DNA from: Actinostola sp. cb2023
Taxonomy: Eukaryota > Cnidaria > Anthozoa > Actiniaria > Actinostolidae
Assembly (NCBI GenBank): GCA_033675265.1
Contig: JAUJYZ010001527.1
Coordinates: 124,001-188,000 of the forward strand
Direction: 5' to 3'
Length of the DNA stretch: 64,000 nt
The notes under the pieces were generated by a model, which saw nothing but the letters and a program-made list of their open reading frames with translations, searched no databases and had not been told where the DNA came from. The position numbers and the translations under genes are program-made. Below, piece by piece: positions 1-11,553 of the stretch. Every line of letters begins with the position of its first letter. Within the stretch, counting starts at the first letter, position 1.

Positions 1-47
1 GATAAAATAAAATAAAAGCACTTGCTGATACTTTTAATTGATTTCAG

Positions 48-3000
48 GCAAAAGTCAAGTTTCTGTTGGTGTAGTACCAGTAGATTTCCACAGATCCACT
101 CAAAGTGCGAAGTCAGTATACACTTTAGCTATTGCTAATTGTGACGAAGAAAGGTCAGTTTAAAAAGATATGAAAATGGAATAAATATAATAATTAATGA
201 TGCCAGTACGATACACTCAAGATAATAATTATTGTACAAACATTGATCACTCTATGTTTTTCTATCTTGAATATACTAGGAAGGACTTAAAAATTTTGTT
301 TTCGTCTTTGAATGCTGAGAAAGATACACTAAAGAGAGATGGTATCATTGTGGATGGTATTAAATATGATGTATCTTTCAAAAGTAAGAACATTTAATGC
401 ATGCAACCACTGCTTCATATGATCTAACTCTGCATGCAATAAATAATACTTATAATAATATTGATAATCTAGACTCCTAAGTGCAATGTTTTGCAACAGA
501 ATTACTTGGGTGGCACGCCTGTGATTTTGTGAGCTAGATTTCATTATAACTATGAATTACATAGCATTTGATAAGCATACAGTAATGATAATCTAGACTC
601 CTAAGTGCAATGTTTTGCAACAGAATTACTTGGGTGGCACGCCTGTGATTTTGTGAGCTAGATTTCATTATAACTATGAATTACATAGCATTTGATTTAA
701 GCTAATCACTGTCAGTGATATAGTTTGTTGGTTGGGATAGCTAGATAAAATGGTTGTTCCTCAGTAACTACACTTTGGTTTTCCCAGTTACCCTTGATTA
801 CAAAGGACTGACATTGCTTCTTGCAAAAGCTGAAGATGACAAGTTCCAATTGGGAGGACGTGGCCTTAATGTAGAGTTTTGTATTTTCTGTGAGGCTGTT
901 AGGGTGAGAAACAAATTAAAGAAGGTGATCTCAATATTGTTAGATATGGAATGTATTATTTTAGACTCTACGGATTGTATTACAAAACAGGTAATTTAAG
1001 CTAAACTATATACTCACGTGCAAGACACCAAGCAAAATTTATAACATAGCATTGATATAATGCACGCTCTGATTGGCTAATTAGCATGCGCGAGCGTGCA
1101 TCCATAACTCAATGGACGCTCACGTCATAGCCAAATAAGCTGTATACAGTATAATACATGTACATACATGTCTATCCTCTGCTCCTCTGATGCTATTGAA
1201 TTTCCATTTAAATTTAGATTGTTGAATTTTGTTTTATCATAGGCATGTGACTGTGATTTGGGAATACATGAGCTATGTTTGGAGCACTTTGTTAACACCA
1301 AAGCAAACATTGGAGGGTATGTTATATTTTGAACAATTTTGATATACTGCACATAACAAATAAGCTACAATGAACATGTACATGTAGCACACACATACAT
1401 TTACATATAGTATTACATACATTTTTTTTTTGTACCTTAAGCCACAAGTTTAACATTCAAATAGGCTAAGAGTTTCATAAGTTCCAAGTGTAAGTAGTAA
1501 GCTATGGAATGAGGAGAGCATACATTTTTGCATTCTCAATAAATTAAGTTTTTCATTCTTTTTGTTATACTATGATGTAACAATATGATCCTACATTTGT
1601 ATTTAGATTCAAAGGCATAAGAGATGATCTTACCTGTATTCTTGATGAGGACATATCTTCAATGTGTCTGTGTGCTCTCCACTGTGAGATGCGTAACACA
1701 GAACAGATTTTAAAAAGTGTAGGACTCATGGCCTACAAAATTGGATCCCTTGATGAATGCAACAATAAATTAAAAGAATATGGACCAGAAAATGTCAGAG
1801 GTGATAGGATTAAGACAAAGTTGAAATCTGGGCAGACAACAGCTGTTGAAAGGAACAATATGTCTATTTCCTCTTTTTCAGGTAAAAATTACTTGTCCCA
1901 TAATCTATAGCCTTAGTTCTGGCGCTAATTTCCAGACAGACGTAACAATTAAAGTGTTTACATGTACATGTAGTTTGGCTGTAATGCAGGCTATATTTTA
2001 ATTATATAAGCTACAGAACAAATGAGAAGTTGTTGTTATTATTTCCAAGCAAGTAATGGACTGATGTGATATAAGTTTGTATTTTGAATACATACATTTT
2101 TGTACACACAAGTATAAATAAAAGATCTATTGATTGTTAAGTTCCTTGGTAATTTGTCTGTGAAATAAAATAATGTTCATGCAATCACACAAGTTTTACT
2201 AACATTAATTAATAATTATTTTGTTTTAGGCAGCACTGAACGGCAAATGCTGGAAGATATTAAAGATATTGTCAAAGAATCCTTGCCTCAGGAAAAGCTT
2301 GTGGCCCACTTCAAGCCCATTGATGCAGCAAAAAATTGCATTCTCAATAAACTAATATTTTGTAAAGTTCGTCAAAAGGTAAATATGTATTTTTTTTTCA
2401 TTCATAGCTCAGTGACAGTACAGGCAAAACACAGTGATAAAGTGACATTTTCTCTAAAATATACCGAATGAAATGCGTTTTAATAATTTTTAGCCCGAGT
2501 AAATGCAGTGGGGGAGGGTGGGGAACAATGGTGCATTTTTACTCGGGCTAAAATGTTTTAAAACATGTTTATCATTTGGTATTTTTTAGAGAAAATGTCA
2601 CTTTATCACTGTGGTTTGCCTGTGGTAACAGTCAAACATAGATGTACCATAAGTGTAGACACTCAAACACCGTGAACACTTCAATGTTGTTGTTTTTTTC
2701 AATTTGAATGTTTCATATCTGACAGATTATGATATGAAAAGTTCGGATAATAATGATCTGATTGGATCTGGTAGTGTTCACAGTTTGAGTGTCCATACTG
2801 TAATGTAAAGTAAAATGACAACCAAATTTGATATGCGTGGCTGTGAGATGACACATGCAATGATAATCTGATCTAGAGTACACTGTATGATTATCTATTT
2901 GTAACTAAAATAATACAGGCATACCCCTAAGCATGTCAATCATATTGCTATCAGTATGGGGCAATTAATCCCTTTAATCCTGTGGTCAGTCTTACAGTCA

Positions 3001-6000
3001 AACCAGGTCACGCGTGCCCCCCCGAAATAAGGGCAGACACACATGATGTACATGTATGTAGCCCGTACGGGCTGCATGTGTGTCTGCCCATATTAGGGGT
3101 AACGTTTGTTTTATTAATCCAATCAGCAATCGAATTTTCAAATTATTCTTGTTTTGAATATTGAAATGTTCGTTCGCAATATTCGAAGTTCATAACGAAA
3201 AATCAAATCAATTTTCAAATAACAAAGTCAATAATGGACTCTAGGGGGGCACGCGTGACCTGGTTTGACTGTAAAGAAGAGGAACTTGACTGTAATCACT
3301 CAAATGTTGCACACAACATTTATTGGTATATTTGATTGATACAGCCTCATTTTCTACCATGTACATTTCCTTTTTTTGTACAGTACTACTCTGAAATGTT
3401 GGACAGTAAAGTTTTTGTGAGAGATTTTGGGACAAAACTTGAGGAGATTCCATTATCCGGATCAGGTAAATAATTATTATAATGCTTTACAAAAACATCT
3501 AATAAACAGGTTGGGTTTGCAAATAATATAAATTTAATATGATCTGATAAATCAGTGAATCTAATGTTACATTGGGGGTTTCGATATTGGCTTAGTTGTA
3601 GCAGATGAGATTAATGAACTTCAAAAGTCATGGGAATCCAAAGGGCTGGAAATTGAAGCCAAATTCAAAGAAGTGTATGGTCCTGTTGCTGTAAAAAGAC
3701 GCAGACGTGGAATGAAAGCTGCAGTGGAAAATGAAGAACTAAGTCTATTTGCAGCCGAAATAACTAAAGAGTTTATGACCAAGGTATATTCATAAAGTTG
3801 GAAAACCTTAATTTGATTATGTTTATAGTACATGTATTAAACCCCATTCACACCAAGGCTTAAACATGGTTTAAGGTGGTTTAACTAAGGTGGTTTAACT
3901 AAACAGGTTTAGACAATTATCTGCAAACACCATGACACTTTTGGCACAAAACTGCTAGTAAACTGTCCTTTATGTTACACAGTATAACTTCCAGGTAGTT
4001 TGATTCTTGTGGAATTAAATGCCCTCGAATTAGAGAAGCGAGAATAAACTTAGTTTCACTAAACAAGGTTTGGTGTGAATGGGGTATTAGTCTAATGCTA
4101 AAAATACTAAAAAGTGATGAGAGAAATGAATTAAATAACATTTACACATTATTATGTATGCAAATACAAAAAAGTCTTCAAAATCCAAGTGTTTACACTG
4201 TAAAACTGGAACAGTACAACAATGTATAGGTGTAAAAAAGAAATAATAAAAAAATTATTCAAATTGAATATTAATTTGACAACTTTGTAGATTGCAGTTA
4301 TTAATAAAATTATTGGTTTTGTAATATATAGGTTTGCACCAGCTGGAAGGAAATAGCAGAAATTATGAGGAAAAAAGAATATGCACCAGAAGAAGAACAC
4401 TTCATTGATTCTTTTGATCTCAAGGTGATTTTTGGATAAAATTGCATTTATCCCACACACAAGTCTGTACTTGCATGCTGTTGTCTTGACAAATAATTAA
4501 TCCTAATGACATGTACAAATCATTTTTTAGTTTTTAAAGTGTGGACACTACACTGTAAAAATTCTGATTGGTTGATTTGTACCATGTGACGCGTGGTTAT
4601 GACATGGTCATGATCGTGGTGCTTTTACTCCACGATATAGTATTAGTTACTAGCTTGCCTCCGCAATGTATTCAAATTGAATAATAAAAATGTTAACGCC
4701 CTTTTTGCTCGTGAGTTATCAGGATTTTACCTTCACTCGTTCACTAACAATGAACTCGAAATTTTCTCATTCGCACTCTTGGCTACGCCTCATGCAGTAT
4801 TTTAAATTTCTTGTTCATTGTTAGTGAGCTTGTGCAGGTAAATCCCGATAACTCATGAGCAAAAAGGGTGTTAACCTCTAACTAGTGATCAAAATAAATA
4901 ATTTTTCTGATCTAGTTGTTCAATCGATAATTTATATATATATAAATATTAATAATTAACTTGGTTTCACCAGTGAACTTCACCTGAATTATATTATACA
5001 GTCATTTGCAAAAATTCTGGTCGCCACAATATATCAATATATCGGGTGCATTATGGGTAATTAAATAATACTATTTTGAGTTTCCTATCTTATTAAGTGA
5101 AGCAAAGCTTACAAACAACAAACGTATGACTAAAATAAGCATTATACTAAATATTTATATCAACTTTGCTGGCGTTAACCTGCTTTAAGGGGAATTTTCT
5201 ATTATTTAATTACCCATAATGCACCCGATTATTGATATATTGATATTTCGTAGCGACCAGAATTTTTGCAAATGACTGTATATAATTAAATAATGTAATT
5301 AGATAATGTGAAGGAAAATTTAATACGATGTCATTGGCACAGTTAATATATTAATTATATTAATATATATATATATATATTCGAGTGTTCACATTGTAAT
5401 AACAGCTGCTCTTTTGCTTGATCATTATAATGTAATTTATAGGTATTGTAACTATAAATATAATACAGTAGTAATGTTGTTCTTTTTCCCCTGCAAGATA
5501 CATATTTTTTGACAAATTAAGTTTTAATGTTGAATGTTTTTTTTTCTGCTAGTGTAAAGAATGGGGGTTTCTCCTCTGTGAGATGTTTGGGAAAAGTTTA
5601 GGGACTGGGGATTATGGTCACTTGACTGTGGAACATGCTCCGATGCTGATGAGAGTTCACAGATCCTTCCGCCGCTTTTCTAATCAAGGGTTTGAAGCTT
5701 CCCACAAGCTCCAAAGACAGCTCTACCTGAAAGCTACCTCCCATGATTCAAAGGGCTATACCACATCATGTAAGTACATTGTACAGTATACATGTACGTG
5801 TAGTTCCAATTTGAGAACAAAATGAAACAAAAAACAACAGTCAAACTGAAAATAAGAAAAACAAACAAACAAGATATTACCCGGTACTGCAATATATGTG
5901 TGAAACTTTAGTGCTTATAACTGTCATGACTTGTCTATTTTCAGTGGACCAAATCCTCACTCACTTATACACTGAGACACTGCTTGAACTAAGACTGTCA

Positions 6001-8471
6001 TTTAGAGAAGCTCTGCATTGTGCATCAGAAGGTATGAAAAGTTTGTATTTCCCAGCTTCTAATCTGGCAATATACCTCTTTAGCTTCGTACAGTATGTAA
6101 ATTGCCCATTTCAAACCATGTGATGTATTAAAACACGGTGTTCTCTGGAGAATTATTGTTCCTTTATATTTCTGAAATTTATTCATTCATATTGAAAGGA
6201 CTAATTTTCCAGAGAACACCATGTTTACATCACATGGTTTGAAATGGGCAATTTACATACAAAGCTAATAGAGGTCTATTAGAGTGAGTTTATACATCAG
6301 GTCCCAGTTGCATGAAAGCTAGGTGGATAGTGCTATCATTGGATAAATCCTTATCCAGTGGATAAAATGATGCTGTTATACACGCATCAAGAGTTCCAGA
6401 CTTCCCGTACGCCCGCAATGCATTGTGAGAATATTACATAGCTTGGGCTCCCTGTGTCTAGAATTGGTGCTCACTTTTCCTTTGTAATATTACCGGAAGT
6501 CTGGAACTCTTGATGCTTGTATACATGTATGTTATATTACTCGGATGATATGGTAGTAAAGGCTTTATTCCAACTTCAGGTTACATCAGTTCAAAGCTAC
6601 ATCAAAAAGCTAATCTATAACTATCACTTATTGCCGAATTTGATCTTATTAAAATTAATAATAATAATGAAACTAGATTACTGTATATATTAGATATTAT
6701 GAAATATATATTATAACCGTTATCATTGAAGTGTGACCTTCAAAACAGCTTGGCAGGTTTGAAAATAGTCAGACGTCAATCAAACAACATGGGCGTGTCC
6801 AGAATTTAGGCAATCATACATGTAGCAAAGCTAGTTTGATTGATGGCCCTCTAGACTGGAGTTTCTCTGAAAGCATTGTCGTTTTCAGGGTCGCATTTCA
6901 ACGATAATGGTTGTAATTATAACCTTCCAATAATACAATAAATTTATAATAAATTATTGCTCATTAATTTATATTTTATTATCCAAGGTAAACCGTTCTT
7001 TTATCGAGGTTGTGGGTGGGCAAAGAAGAATGTTACTTGGACAGAAGAGGACAAGGAGTGGATGTTTGAAATGGACAAACTATTAAGTGATTTGTTTGGT
7101 CCCGATTCATGTCAGTATGAATATACAGAAGAGAAGAATTGTGTTCTCAAAGACGATCAGTTGCCATTATTGGACTACAGCCACAGTGATTGGGATAAAA
7201 TCCTCGATGTTCCACAACACCTCAACGACAAGGAATCCAAATTCAACTGCACCATTGATGAGGAGAATGAAGTTACCCCTGGTAAAAGTGTGAATACAAC
7301 AAAGAAAGAAAAAACACCCAACTGCAGGAATAACAAAAATAAAGGCAGCTCTAGTGCAATTGTAAATAATTTGAATAGTATCTCTGGTACTCTTACCCGT
7401 GGAGAAGTGTCCATGCTACAGCTCCCTAAAGTATCTAAGCAATTCAGAGAATCAGATGTTGTTGTTGTACACAATCCTTCATCATTGACAAACCCTTCAC
7501 AAGTTACTGTCCGTCTTTGTGAGAGCTCTGTTCTATATGCCCTGAACTTACTTTCCGAAAGAGCAAATATGGATAGTGATGATGATGATGATGATGATGA
7601 CAAGAACGACAGCAAAATAATTGCCATAAGCATAGCAAATCTCGGGGTATTTACCAGAGAATCATTAGAGCTATTCAAGAAAGCTTGCAAATTTGCTGAT
7701 TTGGCAGTCAAAGTCAAAGAAGAAGAAGCCTGGCTAGCAGAGCCTTCTGACCTTGAAATTAAAGAGCTATTGATGAGTGCAAAACCTCAAAGTGAAGTAC
7801 TAAGGCATGGATTGTACATCATGGATGTCAGTGATTTTAGTACTCTTGTTGGTGAGAGGTACCTAAATAGCTTCACAATAGATGTAATATGCTTGACATT
7901 GATAGAGGTCAGTAAGTGTACAACCATTTACCTACCAACATACAGTCAGACATGGGCCAAACAAGGTGCACTTTACTTTAAAGGAAAGGTAGCTGGCTAT
8001 TTTTCACGCTGTTCTATTGATGATGCCACATTCATAGTCACTCCAATACACTATGAAACAAGAGACCACTGGGGAATGCTTTGCTTCCACACCAAAACAA
8101 GATGTGTCTATTTTGATGATGGCATGAAGATCAATCCAAGGAGACAGACCCTGACTGTGGTTAAAAACATGCTAGCTGGGTTCAATGAACTAAGTCATGG
8201 CACAGAATTTATGGAAGACATGTGGAACTCTCCAAAGTTAAATCTGCCTTTGCCCCGTTTCAACATGCCCAATCAAACCAAGACTGGTGAAGGCTCGAGC
8301 AGCTGTGGTGTTGGGGTGATTCTCTCAATCCGAGACATAGCAAACAGTTGTGATGTCTTACCATGCTTCACTTGGCAGTTTGACAACATGAAAGCATTAA
8401 GAAAAGAATTGATGGCTCTTGTTTTTGATTGGAGAAATAATACTGTAGGTCAGTCAAATAATAATGTTTAA
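48..8471 (+). CDS. Multi-exon transposon-related gene ending in a Ulp1-like protease domain (5' partial)
   Basis: Twelve exons can be read by hand: 48-153, 280-383, 788-903, 1243-1316, 1607-1881, 2230-2378, 3384-3465, 3605-3783, 4332-4424, 5553-5769, 5945-6031 and 6988-8471. Each internal boundary has AG/GT, and codon phase carries through every junction without a stop, giving roughly 990 residues. The 5' end lies outside the window. The middle exons have Cys pairs (EFCIFCEAV, ACDCDLGIHELC, CLCALHCEMRNTEQ). A segment near 5650-5740 reads HLTVEHAPMLMRVH and then NQGFEASHKLQRQ, which recalls the glutamate region of DDE transposases. The last exon is a C48-type protease. Unbroken phase over 8 kb argues for a functional, possibly domesticated, gene. 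The Ulp1 plus transposase-like layout recalls KDZ/Zisupton elements; that is inference. Host gene versus transposon cannot be decided here. Confidence 0.75.
463..696. repeat. Two-copy direct tandem duplication in an intron
   Basis: About 110 bases starting GATAATCTAGACTCCTAAG at 463 recur almost unchanged from 587 (period 124), both ending CATAGCATTTGAT. It lies in the second intron of the Ulp1-type gene. Identity is near complete, so the duplication is recent or an assembly artefact. Confidence 0.9.
2421..2622. mobile_element. MITE-like inverted repeat, about 200 bp
   Basis: Starts CAGGCAAAACACAGTGATAA and ends with the reverse complement, TTATCACTGTGGTTTGCCTG, with arms of about 90 bp. The centre holds a second palindrome (TAGCCCGAGTAAA with TTTACTCGGGCTA). 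TA precedes the left end; the right flank is TG, so the target duplication is imperfect. Lies in an intron. Confidence 0.8.
2647..2800. mobile_element. Short TA-flanked MITE, about 154 bp
   Basis: Left end contains GACACTCAAACACCGTGAAC and the right end the inverted GTGTTCACAGTTTGAGTGTC. TA flanks both ends, as in Tc1/mariner-type elements. It sits 25 bp after the previous MITE in the same intron. Confidence 0.7.
2995..3271. mobile_element. TA-flanked Tc1/mariner-type MITE, 277 bp
   Basis: Left end CAGTCAAACCAGGTCACGCG is answered by CGCGTGACCTGGTTTGACTG at the right end, with TA directly outside both. An internal hairpin (GGGCAGACACACATG with CATGTGTGTCTGCCC) occupies the left half. Confidence 0.88.
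3841..4085. mobile_element. MITE with ACCCCATTCACACCAA inverted ends
   Basis: ACCCCATTCACACCAA at the left is inverted as TTGGTGTGAATGGGGT at the right. ATTA or TTA beside each end may be the target duplication (three-base TWA would suit PIF/Harbinger). A GGTTTAA motif repeats near the left arm. It lies in the intron between the exons ending at 3783 and starting at 4332. Confidence 0.65.
4697..4870. mobile_element. TTAA-flanked MITE, 174 bp
   Basis: Flanked exactly by TTAA on both sides. Inverted ends read CGCCCTTTTTGCTCGTGAG at the left and CTCATGAGCAAAAAGGGTG at the right, with longer imperfect arms. TTAA duplication fits a piggyBac- or Kolobok-mobilised element. Confidence 0.85.
4999..5278. 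mobile_element. TA-flanked Tc1/mariner-type MITE, 280 bp
   Basis: Starts CAGTCATTTGCAAAAATTCT and ends AGAATTTTTGCAAATGACTG, with TA outside. Subterminal AATATATCAATATATC and GCATTATGGGTAATTA are also inverted. A fragment with the same ATCAATATATC...GTGCATTATGGGTAAT inner sequence recurs near 49820. Confidence 0.9.
6072..6281. repeat. Foldback inverted repeat, about 210 bp
   Basis: GTAAATTGCCCATTTCAAAC (left) is inverted as GTTTGAAATGGGCAATTTAC (right). Arms extend outward through an AGCTTCGTA/TACAAAGCT match and inward to GGTGTTCTCTGGA. The left arm overlaps the intron just after the exon ending at 6031. Confidence 0.8.
6379..6521. mobile_element. MITE-like inverted repeat, about 143 bp
   Basis: GCATCAAGAGTTCCAGACTT at the left is inverted as AAGTCTGGAACTCTTGATGC at the right. 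TATA-rich sequence borders both ends. Intronic. Confidence 0.78.
6713..6918. mobile_element. Imperfect inverted-repeat element, about 205 bp
   Basis: Left AACCGTTATCATTGAAGTGT pairs imperfectly with right ACGATAATGGTT preceded by CGCATTTCA. Arms run about 36 bp with several mismatches, so this is older than its neighbours. It ends shortly before the protease exon. Confidence 0.6.
6988..8471 (+). CDS. Terminal exon: Ulp1/SENP-type (C48) cysteine protease domain
   Basis: Terminal exon of about 494 codons ending in TAA. The C-terminal part has the Ulp1 fold signature: the expected His in DHWGMLCFH (codon at 8067), the Asp in CVYFDDGM (codon at 8115) and the Cys in GSSSCGVGV (codon at 8304). The usual oxyanion Gln lies about six residues before the Cys. 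Here the nearest upstream Gln is ten residues away (8274), so that position is atypical. An acidic run of consecutive Asp codons lies near 7577-7602, and a Ser/Lys-rich linker separates an N-terminal WAKKNVTWTEEDKEW segment from the protease. Ulp1 proteases cleave SUMO or related modifiers; the substrate here is unknown. Proteases of this class are recurrently attached to eukaryotic DNA transposases. The acceptor is AAG at 6985-6987, joining in phase to the exon ending at 6031. Confidence 0.8.
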
Positions 8472-8770
8472 TATTTGTAAATGCTATTTGCTGACAGCAA
8501 AATTTGTTGAGAAAAACTATACAATTTTTTTCTAAACTTGAACTGTACATAAATATTTTGTAAATATAGCAAGTATGAAAATTAGTGGGTTTCAAAAGAA
8601 TTGAGCTGCCACTGTACATTTAAATTGTTGAGGAGAATGAAAGACTCTTGTTTTAGTCTAATATTACATGTACAAATGTAACTACTGTACATAAAACAGT
8701 TTACTCTAAAATACAAATGATCAATGATTTTGCTCATTGGTCAAACGAATGCATAAATATAAAAGTGTTA

Positions 8771-9028
8771 CAGTGCGACTACAATGCATGAACCAAGGCC
8801 ACCCAAACAAGTTTCACACAAATTATCCAATCACGTTTGAGTATTTGAACAATAGAATCTGTACAAATTTTTAACAATCATCTGAACGTAAATACACAAT
8901 AATAATTATTGGGAGTTAACATTTCAGGCAAATGTGTACAGATTATATTGTTCAAATACTCAAACATGATCATTGGATAATTTGTGTTGAAATGTTTTTG
9001 GGTGGCCTTGGTTTGTGTAGCTCCACTG
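8771..9028. mobile_element. TA-flanked MITE with about 100-bp inverted repeats
   Basis: Begins CAGTGCGACTACAATGC and ends TTTGTGTAGCTCCACTG, with TA outside both. Inner arms match for about 100 bp, for example CAAATTATCCAATCACG against its inverse TGATCATTGGATAATTTG. Lies 300 bp beyond the stop of the protease gene. Confidence 0.88.
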
Positions 9029-9102
9029 TAAATAAGTCCAAATGCAGATAAGTCAGAAATTGAACAAATGCATAATGAAGATGCCTCGTCGTGTTAACTA
9101 TA

Positions 9103-9269
9103 GGCGATTTCCATGATGGCGTCGTTTGACTACAAGTACCAGAATCTTTTGCCCATTTTCTTTTGTTAGATAATTAGCACCAATTGTCTTACTATTCTCA
9201 TGAGGGAATACAAATCTGAATAAGAAAGAAGCATTCTGGTAGTTGTAGTAAAACAACATGGAAATCGCC
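9103..9269. mobile_element. MITE with GGCGATTTCCATG ends
   Basis: GGCGATTTCCATG at the left is inverted as CATGGAAATCGCC at the right, TA outside. Imperfect inner arms include GACTACAAGTACCAGAATC against ATTCTGGTAGTTGTAGTA. Confidence 0.82.
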
Positions 9270-9442
9270 TATTAAAACAAGTCAATAACAGATTATAAAA
9301 AAGCTTCAAGAGATTGATTTTAGTGATGTCATTTAAAATAATGTCAATCTTGTTTGTTATTATGATTGGTTGGTTACCTTATTATGCATTTCGTCTTCTT
9401 TCTTGGCATGGAATATTGTGTAGCTACATGTATATCAATTAA

Positions 9443-10017
9443 AGGGGGACTAGGACATCAATCGTCCAAAATTTGATTTAGCTGAAACTTCACTGAAATA
9501 ATCTCAAAGACCCATACAATCACTGGTTAATTTTTTTCTCAAACATCCAATGGGAAGTATTACATTGTTATGAATCTATTGGTGTCAGTGACGTCACGTA
9601 CTCAACCCAAACAATCAACACGGTTTTGCTTCGTACACTTTCTTCATGTTTAATGTCTTGAATTATTTTATTTATATGAAGCTAAACATTTGTGTGAAGG
9701 AGTTTGTTTTCTTACCTTATATGTGCTTAGGATTGAATGTTTGACCAGTTTTCTTCAATGCAGAGCTGTTATCAGAACAAACCATTCAGATATTTTGATC
9801 ACAAAATACAAAGAAATGTATGGAATGAGTTTGGGTTGAGTATAAGTGATGTCACTTGCACCTTTAAAGATTCATAAACATATAGTACTTCCCTCTGGAA
9901 TATTGAGAAAATTTTTTAACTAGTGATTATAAGCTAGGCCCTTGAATATTTTTTTCTATGGAGTTTTGGCTAAATTAAATTTTGAATGATATTCGTCAGG
10001 ACTAGTAAGGCCCCCCT
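9443..10017. mobile_element. TTAA-flanked long-TIR non-autonomous element, copy A (575 bp)
   Basis: TTAA at 9439-9442 and 10018-10021. Ends read AGGGGGACTAGGAC and the inverse of AGGGGGGCCTTACTAG. Subterminal TGATTTAGCTGAAACTTCAC pairs with an inverted TTTTGGCTAAATTAAA. The interior (CAAAATACAAAGAAATGTAT and flanks) matches, in reverse orientation, the element at 48152-48711. No ORF. Probably mobilised by a Kolobok- or piggyBac-type transposase. Confidence 0.88.
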
Positions 10018-10074
10018 TTAAGCAGCGGAAGGATAATTATAATGAAAGTTGACCCACGTTTTTCAATATAGTAT

Positions 10075-11248
10075 CTAAAATTCACATTTGCTAATGTATA
10101 TTCTGATTACAAGGCGGCCATGGTTGGTTAGACGGTATAGGTTTGGCCACCAGATTAGCTCAATTTCTCGGGTAGCTCGACCCTCCCCATAGCCAACAAT
10201 TAAAGATGATTTCGAAGAAGATCTCTTTCTTCTTAGACCTTCTCTTGATTGTTGTTTGGCACGCTCAATTTCCTCTTCAACAGAAAGTACTTCAGTGTCG
10301 TCATTACATTGTTCATTACCAGCAAATAGTGCCTCGTTGGTAAATGGAACAATTGATTGCTCTTCCAGAGCATCCCAAAATAGCTCTATGTCAAATAATT
10401 TGTAGGATATTTTTTTAGTAGACCCTTGATATGCTGGTTGTGCCCTGTGAGGCATCACCCTGACAGAGTTAATGACTGCACTCATTTTCCAGATGAAATG
10501 CTGAAAGTAGATGATTGGAACCTGCTGGGAGTCTATTCTTATCCATTTTCCTAGTGCAAAAAAAATGTGTTTGATATAATGATATAAGTATTTAAAAAAA
10601 TATATTCAATAAATTACCACAAATTTTGAGAACATATTTTAATTATTATTTATGTCTGTGACATTTATTAAAAATGGTTGACATTTGACAGTTATTATGT
10701 GTGACTTGTGTGCAGTTAGTATGGCTAAATGTAAATAGTATATATACACTCAATTGCAGAAACGTTGTAGTATACATTTATACAAATATCTAATGAGATG
10801 CAAAATGTTAGACATGCTAAAATACAACTGTTTTTGCTGAAATTATTGTGTTGTCCTTGTTGGATGCGATTCTAATCTAAAATTGATGTTTCAGATATAT
10901 TAGAAGAAAACAAGCGATGTTTCACACTTTGTATCTCATTAGATATCTTGTTTAGTAATGTGTGTAAATTTTTTTGTATGTACCTGGTAAACGTGGATGG
11001 AATACCGAGATTATCCTCTCGGTTAGTCCAGCAAGCCATGCTATATATGCCACGTGCTGTGCGCCTAAAAGTTCTTTCTTGTCTGGAATGACTACTCTTT
11101 CTCCTTCGGAGTCTTTGAAAACAGGAACTAGATTTTCTTCTAAAATTTGGTGTCGCTGAAAAGCATGCTTTTTTAGCATATAGTAAGTTTTAAAAAGTCG
11201 ATGGCACGAGGGACACTTGGTAGACAGAGTTGCAGCCATTTCTACCAA
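10075..11248 (-). CDS. Two-exon gene, small C2H2 zinc-finger protein
   Basis: Exon 1 runs 11248-10984 and exon 2 10550-10075 on the minus strand. Donor CAG|GTACAT and acceptor GCACTAG|GA join in phase (88 codons plus one base, then two bases), giving about 246 residues. The N-terminus has one C2H2 finger: CPSCHRLFKTYYMLKKHAF continuing to RH, spacing C-x2-C-x12-H-x4-H. After it come a hydrophobic AYIAWLAGLTERII segment and a basic SREGLRRKRSSSKSS patch before the stop. No transposase-type domain is visible. It starts 305 bp from the divergent kinase gene. Function unknown; nucleic-acid binding is inferred from the finger only. Confidence 0.68.
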
Positions 11249-11553
11249 ACACTGTAACAGGATGCTCTCAACAACATTGATTTACGTAATTTGAAACCCC
11301 AAATATATATTTCTATTTTTTTCTATTTTTCTGGTTATGTCAGCGAAGAAAACGTAGTCCGCTTTAAATCAGGAGTTCTGGTTTAAAGGAACAAAAGTTT
11401 TGCGCAAATATACGGGATTCAACCGATTGCTTTTATAAATATTTTTCCGTTAACCCACCCAACCACCCTTAGTATCTTCAGTGGTGCGTACAGTCGAGCT
11501 ACTAGCTCGAATTTCACTCCGGCTGTAATGCAGGCTTATGGAAAGCAGTCATT
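11249..11553. promoter_or_regulatory. Candidate bidirectional promoter interval
   Basis: These 305 bp separate two divergent start codons (C2H2 gene on minus, kinase gene on plus). The interval has T-rich stretches and no long ORF. Promoter function is inferred from position; no core motif was assigned with confidence. Confidence 0.4.

Noticed and set aside
7175..7717. Long antisense ORF opposite the protease exon
   Set aside because: A shadow of the coding strand; Ser/Leu-rich from the reverse of Asp/Glu codons, no domain.
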